A stretch of 64,000 bases of DNA, from assembly GCA_958450365.1 (NCBI GenBank), contig CAUEEP010000725.1, positions 2,194,001 through 2,258,000 of the forward strand. The letters are read 5' to 3'. The stretch comes from Mesorhabditis belari (lineage: Eukaryota; Nematoda; Chromadorea; Rhabditida; Rhabditidae). The position numbers and the translations under genes were made by a program. Positions 32,801-47,800 of this stretch are shown here, piece by piece (positions within the stretch are counted from its first letter, which is position 1; every line of letters begins with the position of its first letter). The notes beneath the pieces are model-generated. The model was given only the letters and a program-made list of their open reading frames with translations. It was not told the origin of the DNA and searched no databases.

Positions 32801-35800
32801 GAACAGATTTGTAAGTGGCTTAATCGAGAAGCTCATTTTATTTTCAATTTATCAAATTTTAAGCTGGAAGAAACGCACGACTTACACATCGGCAATCTTT
32901 GATCTCTTTTCGATTTTCATCGATGAATGGGGCATTCTTTATTGGGATATTATTACACCAAGGTTTCTTTTTTGCCGTTTCCTAAGCAATTTGTAAATGA
33001 TTTTCAGATTTCTTGATATTTGTCAAGCTTCAATTGATCAATTGAACGGGATTTGGTCATCCGTTTTGGCGATCCAAGACAAGTTTGCTGTGGAAACGGC
33101 TGGGGTATGGCTAAATACAGAGCTCAAGCTGAATCCAACTTATAATAATAATAATAGATCTAGTAATCTTTTAGAGAGCCTTTTGGTCTTTTCTGGAAAG
33201 AGCGCTGGCTCTTGGAGCTTCTGGTGGAGAAATGGTGATACCAGTCTGCGCTGAGAAGATCACAACGCTTGCCAATGATATATTCTTGTCAATCACCTCA
33301 GAATTGACGAAGGCTTGCAACAGTAATTCAGTTAGTTGCACATTTGATATTTTTACCCTAAACAAAACTCAGCGAACTCCATTCGAACTACCCGATTCTC
33401 GGATTGCGCTCATCAGCCGGCTCCTTTGTTTGTGTGAGAGTGGAAACGTAAAGGACTTCAACAAGTCAGCAAAAAGATCGCGTTACTTATCACCTCTTGA
33501 GGTAAGAGAAAACTGAAAAACAAGAGAAAACTGAAATAGACATCCCACTTTTTTCATTTTAACAAACAGCTTTTGTTTGTTTCACAATTTTGGTTAAACA
33601 AAATGAACTTCAGACTTTCTGTGACTGTGATTGGGAGGGGCCAAATCAAGCTTCACTCACCTCCGTGACACTCCGATCTCTACACGCCTTTTTCGAGCTC
33701 TATTCAACTAAAATCGCAAGTAAAATCGAAGAAATCACGGAAAGATTTTGGAATTCAAGAGCCAAATTCTCGGGGTGAGTTTGAGAACTTAAATTCTTTA
33801 ACTCAACTCAAATTAATTAGATTTACCGACATGTATTGCAACATTTTGGCAATAATTCTTGAAAGAGAGAATCTTTGCAATAATCAACTATGTCACTCAA
33901 TTCTGGAATGGGTTTTTGGCGAAGGGATGGGACCGGGAGCCGCTCATCTATGCGCGAATATTTTGGTCAGATTTCCGGTGGTGAGCTGGGAAATGGAAAA
34001 CTTGTTTCAATCATTTCGTTTTTAGGACTCACTTTCCCTCAACCAAATCCTCGAGTTCTTGTCGAGAAATCAGATTTCATCAAAATATGAGCACAATTTA
34101 CTCGGATTTGCTTTAGAAAGGTATGCAGATTGGTTAAAAGATTTTTTTTCCATCCCTAAACTTGGCCAAAACCAGGGCCCGAGTCTAGATTTCACTAGAT
34201 CTAGTAAAAAATTTACTAGTTTCACCCAAAAATTCGCAATTTTTTGAGAATAACTTCTTTCAAATTTAAAATTTTTACTAGTTCTTTGTTTTTTTAGAAA
34301 CTAGTTGCAATTCTGCGTTTAGATATATAAAAATAATTAAAGGAAAGATGTCGTGGTGGCGGTGGGCTTGAATACGAGGCAAGGACCCTAGGGTTCGGGT
34401 CGCTTTTGATTATTGTTTTTGCTTCTTTCAGCTTTAAATGGTTTGAGTGTTCTCTATGTGAGCGCACAATCATACAGCATTTGGCACACTGTTGCACTGG
34501 ATATATATACACTCATTGATGGCAATCAACACCTCCAAAACACTCAAACTATTCAAAGCTAAAAGAAGCAAAAGAAAGAGTCAGACGCCTGACCCGAACG
34601 TAGGGTCCTCGCTTCGGATTCAAGCCAACGACCACTCATCCTTATCCTCTGGTAAGTCACGAAATCTTTTATCCTCTGGTAAGTCAATTTATAAGCTCAA
34701 GCTCTTTTTTTTTGCTATTCCATCAAAAACTTTGAGCGCTTATAAGTTTTGACAGAGTGCTGCGTTGCAAAAACGGAAAGCAGATTCGGAATCCTCGCAA
34801 AATTCTACGTCAGTTAGTATATGGCCTGGCTTGACTAGGTCGGAGTCACAAAAGTCTTTGAGCTAGCCAAAAGCCAAGCCTAGTCCTGGCTTGTTAATGT
34901 CATTTGTGATATCAAAAACAATTGTATCTTTTCCAATTTTTACTCTAGGTGTAAAATCGACGAGTTCTCTTCGATTCCTTCTCAAATGCACGGGCAAAAC
35001 TTTCCCAAGAGTAGACACACTCCATTCTTCGAGCCATGGAAGTAGGTGTTATCATTCACTTCTTCATTAGCATTAACTATCATTAACTTAGTTTTTTTGA
35101 CGAGTTTCCTGAAAACGTAAATTGTTTTAGGTTCCGTCAAGAGCTTATCGAGTATTTGTTGATGACCTCAACTGTTGATATTGCTGATATTGTGACGCAA
35201 TTGATGACCTATTACTGTAATCAGGGGACAATTTACGAAAAGCCGGGTACATCAAAGAAAGTTTTTTTGTAAAACGTTTTTCAGGAAGTGATTCCCACAA
35301 AACTTTCGAAGACAACTTGTGTTCATTTATGCTGATTGGATCTGGGTATTGATGGCTTTGAAATACTTTTGACAGATAGTTTTAGATCACTCCAATGTAA
35401 AGCCAAAGAAGAGAAACAACCAAATATTTACATACCGGATCTGGTGAAAACTTGTGCACAGCTTTTTACGATAATTTGGGATAAAGGTTGGTCGTTTTCT
35501 GATATTCCACTGTAGTCAACGTAGTTTTAAAACTAGCGTAGTCAAACTGCAGGCCACTGCACTCAATCAATTTACAAATCATTGACTGAGCCTTGTGATT
35601 CCTCATCGAATCATAAAAGAATTTAATAATCGATTGAAATTGACAGTTTGATAACAGTAGTTCTGATGAGATGACGTGTAGAAATTGCATTACCGTAATA
35701 CCTATAATTGTAGTCTCCCGCCTCGTACAGTCGCGTAATCGCTAAAGTAAATCGTTTTTTTTTGAACTCGCCCAAATTTTTCTAAGCTAAACTGTTAGTA

Positions 35801-38800
35801 CCATAAAATTCTTTACTTCAAGCGCTATCTTTTGACATCTCAGCGCAGATTTTTCGCCGAAGCAGCTCGGAGAACCGAGCCTCACAAAATTGTGTGTTAG
35901 ACTACGCGAGTGTACGGGGGCGCTACTATTGCAGGTATTACGGGAAGCAAAAGAAACAAATTTCATGAAGATTTTCCGGTTCTTGAAATTTACGAGCTTT
36001 TTAAAATCTTTTGGGCTATTTCTTTGAGTTTGAACTTATTTTTATTTGAAGTTGAAATTTTTTTGAACACATTCACAACAATATTAGGTGGGTCCACTGG
36101 TGGGCCATACGTGATGGTCATCTTGGCCCACTGGTGGGCCATACTTGATGGCCATCTTGGCTCCAAAATTAAAGTAGCTTAAAAAGTAACAACGTATTCG
36201 AATTTCTCATCCTCGAAAGGAATCGATTGCAAATTTTTTAGATTTACAGCTAGCACAGCTATTGTCCAAAACGGCAACCAAGCCAAAAATGGCTTTGTCG
36301 GAATTTTGTTGAAGCACTTTATGATCAAAAAAAGGAACAGATTTTGCATCCACAAAAGCGATTTCAGTCGGATTTCCCTACCGTAAATACTCTAATAGAA
36401 CGTTAGCATAATGACGAAGCACAGTCACGTAGTCTAACTTTGAACATCCCGTTCTCCGCGCTGCTTTACGCTACAGTGTGCGCTTGGGTGTCAAATGACA
36501 GCCCTTGAAATCTAGTATTTTTTTGGTTTCAAAAGTGTTGGGAAAAATCTAGAGACTGAGAAAAATGAAGAAAGAAGAAGTTTACTAAAAAAGAAGTTAG
36601 ACTACGCGATTGTACGGTTCTGGCGCTCTATTAGAGTATTTATGGTAGGTGATTCCGGTCCAAACGCTAGTTTTAACGTCCAAGTCATCCTACATCGCAA
36701 ATTTTTTGTGCATGCAGGTTCTGTTTTTATTTCTGTTGATCATAATTAGTTAAAAGATCTCAACTCACATATAAAAATCACTTCAAACTGAATGAAATGT
36801 TCCAAAAGATTTGAAAAAGGCTCGTAACACTTTACAAGAACCAATTTTTCTTTAGAAAGCTCATTCGTAAGAAAGTTGTTCTTGTGGAGACAACTGGGGT
36901 TGCTTTATGGAATTTTGACAAAGAATCAAGCTCAGGAAGCAATTGGAGTCTTTGAGAGTTTGGTTGAAGTGAGTAATTTTTGAAATTTGTTTTGTTTTTA
37001 ATGCTTATTAACCTTCAGTCGGCTTGTAGAAGCTTAAATTTAGATTTTAGATTTTAGATTTAGAGATCTAATTTAGAAAATAAATGGCTAGCTTTAGAAA
37101 ACAAAGAAATGGTTGTTTAACAATTGTTTCTTTTTTTTTTAATGCTTATTAACCTTGAGTCGGCTTTTAGAAGCTTAAATTTAGATTTAGATAGTTTAGA
37201 ATTTAGATTTTAGTTATATCTAATAGATATCTGCTTTAGAAAACAAAGAAATGGCTGTTTAACAATTACACTCAAATCACCGATCACAGCTGGGATTTGT
37301 TGGATTTGGGAGAGTGAGTGAATCCATTCAAAAAAATAAATTCATTCCGGTTTAGATTCAGCACTTGCTTGGGCAAAGAAATCAAAAATTTGATTATGGA
37401 ACAAGCGCATATTGTAAGTGATTGACTTTACTTCAAAAATGCATTTAAATTCAGAACGAGAGAGCTTTTGTTGCATTGATCAGAGATCCGAAGGTTCAAG
37501 CGGTCGAGTTGGGCAGTGATTTTGAAGAGGTTTGATTTTAAAAAATATTACTAGACTTGATTGTTTCAAATTTTACTTAAAAACTATTTCTAGAAAGTCT
37601 TGGAGATATGCTTTACCAAGAAACACCGGGATCAAGCGTTTCAAGAAGGTTTAAGTCAATTGCTTCTCAACAAAATTGCCAAATCACCATGTGAGGATTG
37701 GATTCAAGTGAGTGTTTCTCAAAAATCATGTAAAATGTTTTTCAGCTTCTCGAAAAGTATGCTGCACACATTGTGGATGAAGATAAGCAAAGCTTGCTGG
37801 AAAACTTGATGTAAGAAACTTTCTCTGACTTTTCAAAATTCGTTTTAGGCAATGGAACCCTGAAGATAACGAAATGCCGGAGAATGCAGAAGCGATTCGG
37901 AATCAATTTCTCATTGCACAAATTGTTTACGAGCCGGTAATTTTTGAAGCAAAGCAAAAAGTTCAGATAATCCCGGATCGGATACTCATTTAGATTTAAA
38001 TTCAATAAAATGTGTAAATGCCATCTGAAATTTAGAAATGAGATCATTTTCCTTTATCGATTTTCCATCATTTTTCCCTTTTCCCCCTATAAATACCCAT
38101 TTTCATTTTCCCAATTCGTGGTGATCTCAAGAAATAGGCCAGGCCCGTAGCCAGGATCTCGATGTTTTTGGGAGAATCACTAGAGCTTCGTCCAGAAACC
38201 CCCAATCAATTTACACCCGAAAAAGAAAATCTAGCTAAATCTTTAGGCTACATCATGGCTGCAATGAAAATTCTCTAAAATAAAATTCACTGGGACAAAT
38301 TTGAATTTTTGTGAGGTTTTAGAATCTTAGCCGTTATCTGGGAAACCTCTAACCGCCGCCAATCGATTCTCTGTGTCGATTTACATTCGCTACGAGCTAA
38401 AAATCTGATTTAAGCTTTGTGGAGTGAGCTAGAGGGGCTTAAAGTTGAGTTGTCATGACTTTTTTGCGCCTCTGCGCCAACTTTGGGCCCCTCTAGCTTT
38501 CTTAACAAGCTTTAAATCAGATTTTTAGTTGATGTTTCTTATGTAAACCGACACGAAGGAGAATCGATTGGCGACGGCTAGTTTCTTGTTTCGTTTTGTT
38601 TTGTTTTGTTAGTTTCTTGGATAACGGCTAAGGGTCTAAAACCTTTGCCCCATAAATTTTCTCACAAAAATGCAAACTTTTCCGAGTCAATCTCGTTTTA
38701 AAGAATTTTCATTGTAGCCATGATATAGTCTGAAGATTTTGCTAAATTTTCTTTTTGGGTGTAAATTGATTGGGCGCTTCTGGAAGAAGCTTCAGCGATC

Positions 38801-41800
38801 GTCAATGTGTAACAATCCTTGGAACATACCATGTTGGGGGGGCTTTTTTGCTTTCGAAAACACTTTTTCAGGACCAGTTTTTTTTGGACAAGCCCCATAT
38901 TGGCTAATCGAGAGCTGAAATCCTCATCCGATAAGGACAATAACTCATTAAGCTTCCCGAGGGTTGCATTTTGCAATCATTTTCCAGCGACTCATTCTCT
39001 CGGGATCATTTGCTTTGAAATGAGCGGATCTATTTCACTTTCAAAAAATGGCACAAGAATTTTAAAGAAGCTTTTCCTCGACATTTCCATTAAAGTGCAT
39101 CTCCGATCACAAAAATGCGCGTGAAAAGCTAATTTCGATTAAAAACACGAGAAAAACAGACTTAAAATGAAGTTTTTCAAATTCTGAGTGTGATACCCGT
39201 AATCAGCATAAAAACTGGACCAGAAAAAGTGTTTTTGAAAGAAAAAATCCCCCAACATGAAATGTTCCCAATCTTCATGGTCCTCTTCGTGTAAATTAGT
39301 ATAAAATATGTATTTGCTGTTGTCACCGAGATCAAATCATATTTCAGTCTTCATCTTACCAAAGGCGAGCCTCCATTCTCCCACTGATCGACCCAATGAC
39401 TGTAACCAGTCGTTTCACTGAACTCTCCCCAACAGCATCGGCGGAAATTTTCGAACAGCTCCTCAACTATAAAGCGTTTCTCCCAAAAGTTGTCGGGTTG
39501 GTTGTTAAATTTTTTTAAAACTATTGTAATTTAGTGATTTTCTCAATAAGCGATTCGTTTGGTCAAAACATCTTCACCTTCTTTGTCTAATTTTGAGAAA
39601 CGACGAGTTACTCGAGGTTTGAAAAATCGAATTTAAAAATTCTTGTGTCTTTAAGATTTGCATGAAACGAGTACCGGATTTTCTTCGAGTTGTTCAATTT
39701 TATTCAGTCTCTTTACTTCTACTCGTTGAACCGTGGCCTTCACATCCAGAGATTCGGTAGAATTCTAAACTTTTTTTTGAAGAAACACTTTTTCAGACCT
39801 TTCCGTTTATTGATGACTGACGAATTTGTAACTTGCATGAAACGTATGTCAAAGGTTGGTAGAGAAAATTTTTCAATTTTAGCACTTTTTAGGATCTACA
39901 AAAGTTGCCCACAGCTCTCACTACAAATTGCTTTCCATCAGCGTTTCGTTGTGAAGAGAGGTTGACTTAAAATCTATTAAAAACAGCTGAATATTATAGA
40001 ATTAGCGTAGAGTTACTGTAATTATTTTCTTCAAAGCCTATAAATCAAAGGAAACTTTTTAATCGAAATTGTCAACCAAATAGAAACAGTCGTTTTAAGC
40101 TATTGAAAGTTTGGATTACTGTAGCTAGGTGACAATATATGTGTTACGCCTTATATGAAGGCAAATTAAGTCAAAAATCTGTTAGATTCCTTAAAGTTTG
40201 TTATAATTTCATTTTTATAACCTTTTTACACTTATATTCCAATTTTTAGCCCAATCGGTCGGCTTTAAGAAAAATTAGGGTCATTAGAAGTTCCGTAAAT
40301 ACGGAGAAGCACAGAAATGCTTTTGTCCATAAAGACTACTGATTAAAATGAAGGCACTGAACTTTTCAGTGATTTTAATTAGTTATTGGTTCTTTAAAAA
40401 GGTTAATAAAATTAAAATCACTACTTTTTGCTTAAAGCTTTTGGTCTAATGTTAGTCTAAAACACTAAAAATAAGCTTATTTCATCTTTTCAACATAGCG
40501 AGAATTAAAGAAATTAAAATTTAATCCTATGATAGTTCAAATAAAAATTTGTTTATGATTTTTACATAGAAAAAGCAAAAGACATTATTTGAGGAAGAGT
40601 TTTGAGATTTGAAGCATTTAAAGCACGATTTCATAAGACAATATACATCGTGCCAGACGTTTTTATTTACAGAGCTTCTAATGGCCCTAATTTTTGTTTT
40701 AGCCGACTGATCAGGCTAAAAATTCGAATATAAGTGTAAAAATGTTATAAAAATGAAATTATAACAAACTTTAAATGATCGGACACTTTTTCGACTTAAT
40801 TTGCCTTCATATAAGGTGTAACAAATATTATGGGCCACCCTGTAGTATTCAAGCAAGGTTTAAATAACATAACTCATAGATATTAGAATATTTTCGAATA
40901 AAAAATATTTCTCAGATTCTTCCCAATGATCTCCTCTTCCTTTTCTTCTCTTCTTCGAAATGGTGGCGCTCTCGAGTTGCTTCCTTTAATTCGTCTTGAA
41001 GCAGCTCGATCGGTTGAATGTTTTCAAGAGGCTCGCTTTCTCAATCTTTTGAATTCGATCACAGAAAGTGTCTTGAAGGTAGAAAGAAACTTGTAAAATT
41101 CAAAAGATCTTTGTTTAGCTCTTGGGCTCATCTCAAAACATTCTTTTCCCATTCTTAGAGACGGCGATCACCTCATTGTCTTTTGTGTGGAATCACATTA
41201 TTTTAGAGTTTGCTTTAAATTCTTTAATAATCTAAAAGACTTCTTAGATCATTGCCTATTCTGGAAATGCAAGAGTTTGCTAGGCAAAGAAAGCAATTGC
41301 TTGCATTGATGCCATCTGATATTTCAATGTGTTCAGTGATCGTTTCGAAGGAGATGTTGTTGAGTGAGTTCTTGTACGATTCCTATTTTGCTTCGATTTC
41401 TATCAGTTTTTTGAGTTTCAAACCTCGAAATCTACCTTATCATTTCAGATTTCAAAGGCTCAAGTACCGACTCACAAACGGATTTCTTTGTCGAAGCGGC
41501 TCAAAGTTTTATCAACGGAAAAGTTCGAATTTACATTTATTTAAAACAAAATTTTCAGTGGCCAGTCGATGAGCACATTTTTTTCTGTCTCACTTTTTGG
41601 AGTGCCTTGGAGAAAGCTTTAAATGAGAAAGAGTTGCAAATGGAGAATCTGAGCGAATGCTTAGATAATATAATGTTTGTATGGGATGCGGTTGAGTGGC
41701 TCAGAGCTCACATCGCTCCATCGATCTCGATTTTGATGAATTTGGTATGTAAAGAGTCTTGGTTTTTCGAGTTTTGTGTAGCATCTGTGTTATGAATTGA

Positions 41801-44800
41801 ATCCAACATTAAAAGGGTCACTTTTAGGTTATCGAACATTTGATTCACGCCCCGCCCCCTTTGCCATTGGCAACCTAACTTTGAGCTCAAATATCTTGGT
41901 GTTGGGCTATTCAATTTAGATATTCTTGATATCTTTGGGTGCGCCAAGTCTTTCTCTGTTGATTGGTATAAAAACTATTGAAATCGAACAGCCCAGCGCC
42001 AAGGTATTTGAGCTCAAAGTTAGATTGCCAATGGCGAAAGGGGCGAAGCAATCAAATGTCTCACAAGCCCACTTTTACAATAAATCCACTTTCAGAATCC
42101 TTCAGTCACTCCTTACACTTTCGAGTTTTCAACGAAGAAAGGCGATGAATATTTTCTCAAGCATCTCTATCGTTTTTGTCGACTCATACTAGCAAACTAC
42201 CGGTAATAAGATCCAATTTTTTCCTGAAAAAGTTTTTAGAGAAACAAATTTCGAGAAGATTCGCTTTGCTCTTCGTCTCATGTGCTGCTCAGAGTTTAAA
42301 GAGTTGAAGATTCTCACACCGGAATTGGTGGACAAAGTAAGGTTTTTTGATCAGCCATGTTGAGCCCTTTTTCGATTCGTTTGCCGGTGGCAATATTTGC
42401 TCATTTCTTAACCGGGTTTGTTTGAAAAGCGTTGAATTTGCTGTCATTCAACTCGAAATCAAATTTTCTATCGAATGAGAGCAATATTCAACGTTTTTCG
42501 AACAAACCAGGTCAAAGTACGAGCAAAATTCGTAGATTGCCAACGGCAAACCGACCGAGAAGGGGGCAGAATTAACATGGCTGGTTTTTATAGAGAAAAT
42601 ACAAACTGGAGAAAATGTTTGATACCATTTTTCATGCGTGTACTTCCAGGGGATATCCTCACTCTGTCTGGAATCGATTCCAATGTCCCAAGCGCTTAGC
42701 CAGGTTTGATCCAACTCTTTTTCAATACTATACTTGCCATTATTGCCAAACACAATTGTTTCAAATTCCCTTTCAAATTTAGCCAGCCTCGTCCAGCTTT
42801 GCCATTCCAACGAACATCATCGAAGCATGCCTGATCTTACTTCGCGGCCTCGACATGGAGAATGCTGTGATTAGAACGTTGATCAAAAACATCACAAATA
42901 TGGTTTTACAAGAATTTCCTGATTTCAAGACTTTCAATCTCTTTCAGCCTTCTTTGTCCATGATTCTTCTACCAATTCTTTGTGCTCTCGATCATTCAGA
43001 TGAGATCATGAGCCTTGCAATTCCGACCATTCTCCAATGTGAACAGTGGACTGGAAAAGGTTGTTATCGTAGCCAATAAGTACCGTTTTATCACTAATAA
43101 AGTAAAGTAAGGAATGGCAAAGAAAGATTTCCGGAGAGAGGATTGAACTCTCGGCCTTTTTGCTTCCCGGGCAGATACTCTAACCACTAAGTTATCCGGT
43201 ATCTTCTTGCCAGAGAAGAAAGAGGAAATACAAGGGGGAAAAGAAGGAAAGAAAGAGAAGGAAATACTAACGAAATTTACCGTTTGCTTTTGTTAGGTTA
43301 ATATTTCAATTCAGACGCCTCTTCAAGAACATCGCGTTGTCTTAGCGAATGTTTGGACGCAATTTCAATCGAACAGCTTTCATCAAGAAAAGAAACGATT
43401 ACCAACACAGAAAGGTTTGAAAAATTCAAACTGAAATCGTGAGTCGTTCAGATTGTACGCCCTAGCTGAGATTCTCATTGCTGATGGTTATACGAAACAT
43501 GCTAAATTGCTATTTCATCTCTATTGTGAGAGGTACCCAATTTGTCAATAAGTTTCGATGGTAAAAACTGTTTAGAGCTTTATCCTCAAAACGATTTGAT
43601 CTTGGTTTCACTCTTGGATATTCTCTGTGTGTTTTACCGGCAGAGGCTTGTGAATTTGCGGCTCGTTTGAATACAAAAACAAAAGACGCTTCAACACTTA
43701 AAATCCTGCCATCGGATATACAAATGCGACCACCGATTCAGTAAGTTTAATAGAAAGAAATCAATAAAATAGGTATTCCAAGGGCTTGCTGAATAAAAGT
43801 TCTATTTCCGAATATCCGTTTTAGACTTAACAATAGTTTTAACAATTGCTGCGCTGGTAAATCATGTTTTTAACAGTTTTTGATACGTGCTTCCACTAAA
43901 TATATGTATATACCAAAAACAAGATCAGAAGCAATGGCCAGAAACATTTTAAGGACAATTTTTAACATTTATTGAATAAATTAACAACGATTTAGTGCAA
44001 ACACGCATCAAAAACATGACAAAAACCTAATTTACCAGTGCAGCAACTGTTAAAACTATTTTTATATCCGATTTAGACTCAATCTAATACATTTTGTCTA
44101 GGAGAGTTCTACTAACCGATGCTCATGATTGGGTTCGCTTGTTGGCTGATGAGAACATTGAGACTCAATTCACGGCTGCTTCAGCCATGGGGCTGAATTT
44201 GTCAATGAAAGGTGGTAAAATCACATTTTAAAATGGAATGCTTTTTAGTCAACGATGAGCTCGAGAAAATGATGTACCGTGATGCGTGGCAAATGCGAAA
44301 CTGGAAAAGTGTGCCGTTTCCGAAAAGGTTTCTTTTGAAATCGGAAAATAAAAGTGTTTTCTCTTAGGGCTGACTCGCACGATATGAAACTCTACTCTCT
44401 ACTCTACATGGAGAATTCGACAAGCAAATGGAATACTTTGGAAGGGAATGGAGCTTTTATGAAGTTGGTTATGAAAAAATTGATTTACTGTAAAGATTTC
44501 AGAGAAGAAATACATACAAAACTCGCCAATTCAACAATCGTTTCAAGCGATCTATGCAAACAAGAGCAAGAGCTCAAATTCTTTGAGCAACAATTTTTGG
44601 ATGATGAGGTGAGCCTTAAAGACTTTTGGATAGGATTTTTGATTAAAATTGGCAACTTTGGCTTAACCCAGATCTGACTAGAATAATCCTACTTTTGGAA
44701 AATCAGAGTTTAAAAAACGTGAGATTAAGAACGTAAAAGTCAAAAGTTCAAGAACGTAAGAGCTTAAGAAACGTAAGATTTTAGGTTACGGACAAAAACA

Positions 44801-47800
44801 GCAACAAAGGACTTGCAAGCGCTAGAGCTTTCATCAATTGGAGATCAGCCATCAAGTAAACTTTTGATTTTATCAAGGCTCATGATTTTTTTCAGTAGTC
44901 GAAAAACAAAGACGATGAAGCAATGGGCTCAATCGATATTCAGCTATGTTGATGAACTGATCGATTCTCGAAAGTTCAAGGTATTGTACTAGTTTGGGAC
45001 AAAATTCTTTGGAAAGTCAAGAAGATGGCTTTGAAGACTTCACAGCTAATTCAAAAGTATTTAAAAGAGCTAAAGTTTTTACCTCTTTAGCCAGCAATCG
45101 TTCATTTACAAGATCTAAAAGAGATTTGCTCAACGATGGAATCCGATCCGAAAATGACTCGATTGGCAAAGGAGTGCTCCTTGAAAGAATGCATCATCAA
45201 AGTCAAGACAAAGAGCTACTTGGAAGCAAAGAACTTATTGAATCAACTTGTAACGAGCCAACAAGATCTAGAGGTAACTGTTAAATCAAAAATTTTTGAA
45301 AATAATTCTAGGTTTCTTCACAAGCCTTTTGCCAGTTAGCTGATCTTGCCCAAGTGAATGGAGAGGGGCTCGATTCGGCACTAGAGTGCGCGAAAAAGGT
45401 ATTTATCTAAATTAGGCACTTTTTTAGCAGACACAGTACTTACCGTAAATACTGTAATGACGGTGCGGAGTGTTGCATGGTCTAGCTTTGAACGAGTGTT
45501 TCTCGACACTGGTTTTTGTTACAATGTGCGCTTAGGTATCAAAAAATAGCCCGGAATTTCAGCTATTTTTTGATACCAAAGACGCATTTTTTGAGAGTAC
45601 GGGCGCTTTGAAAAAAATTAAATACTAAAAACTTTTGCGACTACACGACTGTACGAGGGCGGTGGGGCACTATTACAGTATTTACGGTAATAATTCACTA
45701 ATAGTAAGTTGATTTAATTATAATGAATTTTCCATTTACAATTTACAATTCTTTTAGGCTGAAGAGCTTTGCGCTGTGAGTCAAAAGATGGCAACAGAGA
45801 AGAAAGCAATCGTTTATCGAAAACTATTCGAGACTTGTTGCAGTCAATTGGAAAACGTGGAAGTCAGCTTATTCAAGTAGAATATGGAATTCACTTACAT
45901 TTTAGTCTTATCGTGAATCGAAAGGCTTTCGAATGAAGCATGACGCAGTGGTACATTGGGATACTGTACTGAAAGAGCAAGTGGACAAGAGGTGATTGGG
46001 AAGAAAACAGAAAAAAGTGCTATCGTTGTATAGCACAAGCTAATAGCTTAATTGGCTAAATTATTGATTTATTTTTCTTTTCAGAAGACGACAAGAGTCG
46101 GGCCTAATGGACCAGGGAACTCTCGTCCGAATCCGCCGTGAACGACGATGTGAAATCGAAGCTGTAAGTGTGTTTGAACATTGTACCAAAAAGTTCTTGT
46201 CTTAACACTAATGTTTGAATCAAGAGTTTCAGTCTTTTGCACCTTATCGTATAAACAATCACAATCACAATCAAAATCTACTCGTAAACAATCACAATTT
46301 ACTCATTATTTGTACTTTTACTTCAACCCAACGGCTTACTTGCACCAATTCAATAACCGGGCTAAAATGCGGAAGAATTCAAGCAAAATCGACCAAGATT
46401 TGTACGAAACAGAATGAAAGCAACAATTTAACCAATTTAACTTTAACACTGGCTTAGCAAAGGATGAATTGAGGAAATGAACAAATTTAGACAATATATA
46501 AGAAGATTGGGGGGAGAAAAAGGTATTCAGGCGAGACAACAATTGAGCGAAGTTAGTACTTTTCCGTGATCTTTCCATGTTTTCTTACTTTGGACCTACT
46601 TTTGGATGTAAAATTGTAATCTTGAATGTAAATCGCAGCAGCGGTGCTAAAAATTTAGCAGAAACATGAACAAATCATCTTCTTCTTTTTTAGATTTCTC
46701 AAACACGAATCAAAATGTGGAGATTTGCGGAGTCAGCGATCACTTCTGGATTGCAAGCAATTTCCCTTGCGCCAAAGGAACAAGCACCGCAGGTTTGCAT
46801 GAGTTTTTGTAAAAGATTTTTAAATTTTGAAGAATTACTTTAAAGTTCTCATCTCAGATTCTCTTCTCAGTGATCGATTTGCTCTTTCGGTATGGCGAGG
46901 AAAACACAGAAAGAGACAATCTATTGGATGATGAGGAAGAGATTCGACGAGGAGAAGAGATGCCTTCACATGCATCGATCGTCAATCTCTTTATGGTACG
47001 TTAGTCAATAGAAAGATTTGAAAACCTAATCATTCGAATCAAATTTAGAACTCATTCTCGCACTTTGACACCTCGAAATGGGTTCTGGCAGTCAGTCACA
47101 TTTGTAGCCATGCTTTCAGAAAGACTCCACTGGGTGAAGCGATCAAAAAGGTGAATGAATGTGGCAAAGTAACAAGAAAACAATAATGTTCAAGTGTAGA
47201 AATATCTATGCAAATTGGAGGGTCAATGAAAGCAACAAGTAAACTATTACAACCCAACCAGCTTGCTTAACCAACCAAGACATTTAAAAAGGGGCCTCGT
47301 GTTTTCTGTGGTTATGGTGATACAATTAAAGTGGTTGATTCTATGAAATGAATAGCTCCAATCGATTCGCCGACCCCGAAAACCCCCGGCTACAAATTTA
47401 CACCTAAATATCTTCTTTTTGAAGCCATCTACAAAGACAAAGAAAAATCCCAATGTAACTGACTGGCGAGGTGTTCTTTGTGCGTAATTACTCGCCGTCT
47501 GGTAAACCACTTTGGTAGAAAGGGCCTCCCTTTTGTAATCCGGAAAGGAGCGGTGAGCGGCTGAGCGGTTTTCAGAGTTTTTGGGCCACACTATGCCCAA
47601 AGTCTTGGGATCAATTTTTGCCTTAAATTTGGCTGTATTATTGCCCCAAATTCTACTTCGAGCTCGCAACAAGAAACAGCCGACCATTTAAAAACGCCTG
47701 CCATAGCATTGCCATTCACCCTATACAATGGGATTCAGTTTTGAACAATAGAATTTTTGATTTGAATTCTTTTGTGATTAAATGCAAATTTCGCTTTGAC

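Noticed and set aside
47247..47687. 146-residue minus-strand frame in an atm-1 intron
   Set aside because: No recognisable domain and no start or splice context; could be chance or a repeat remnant.
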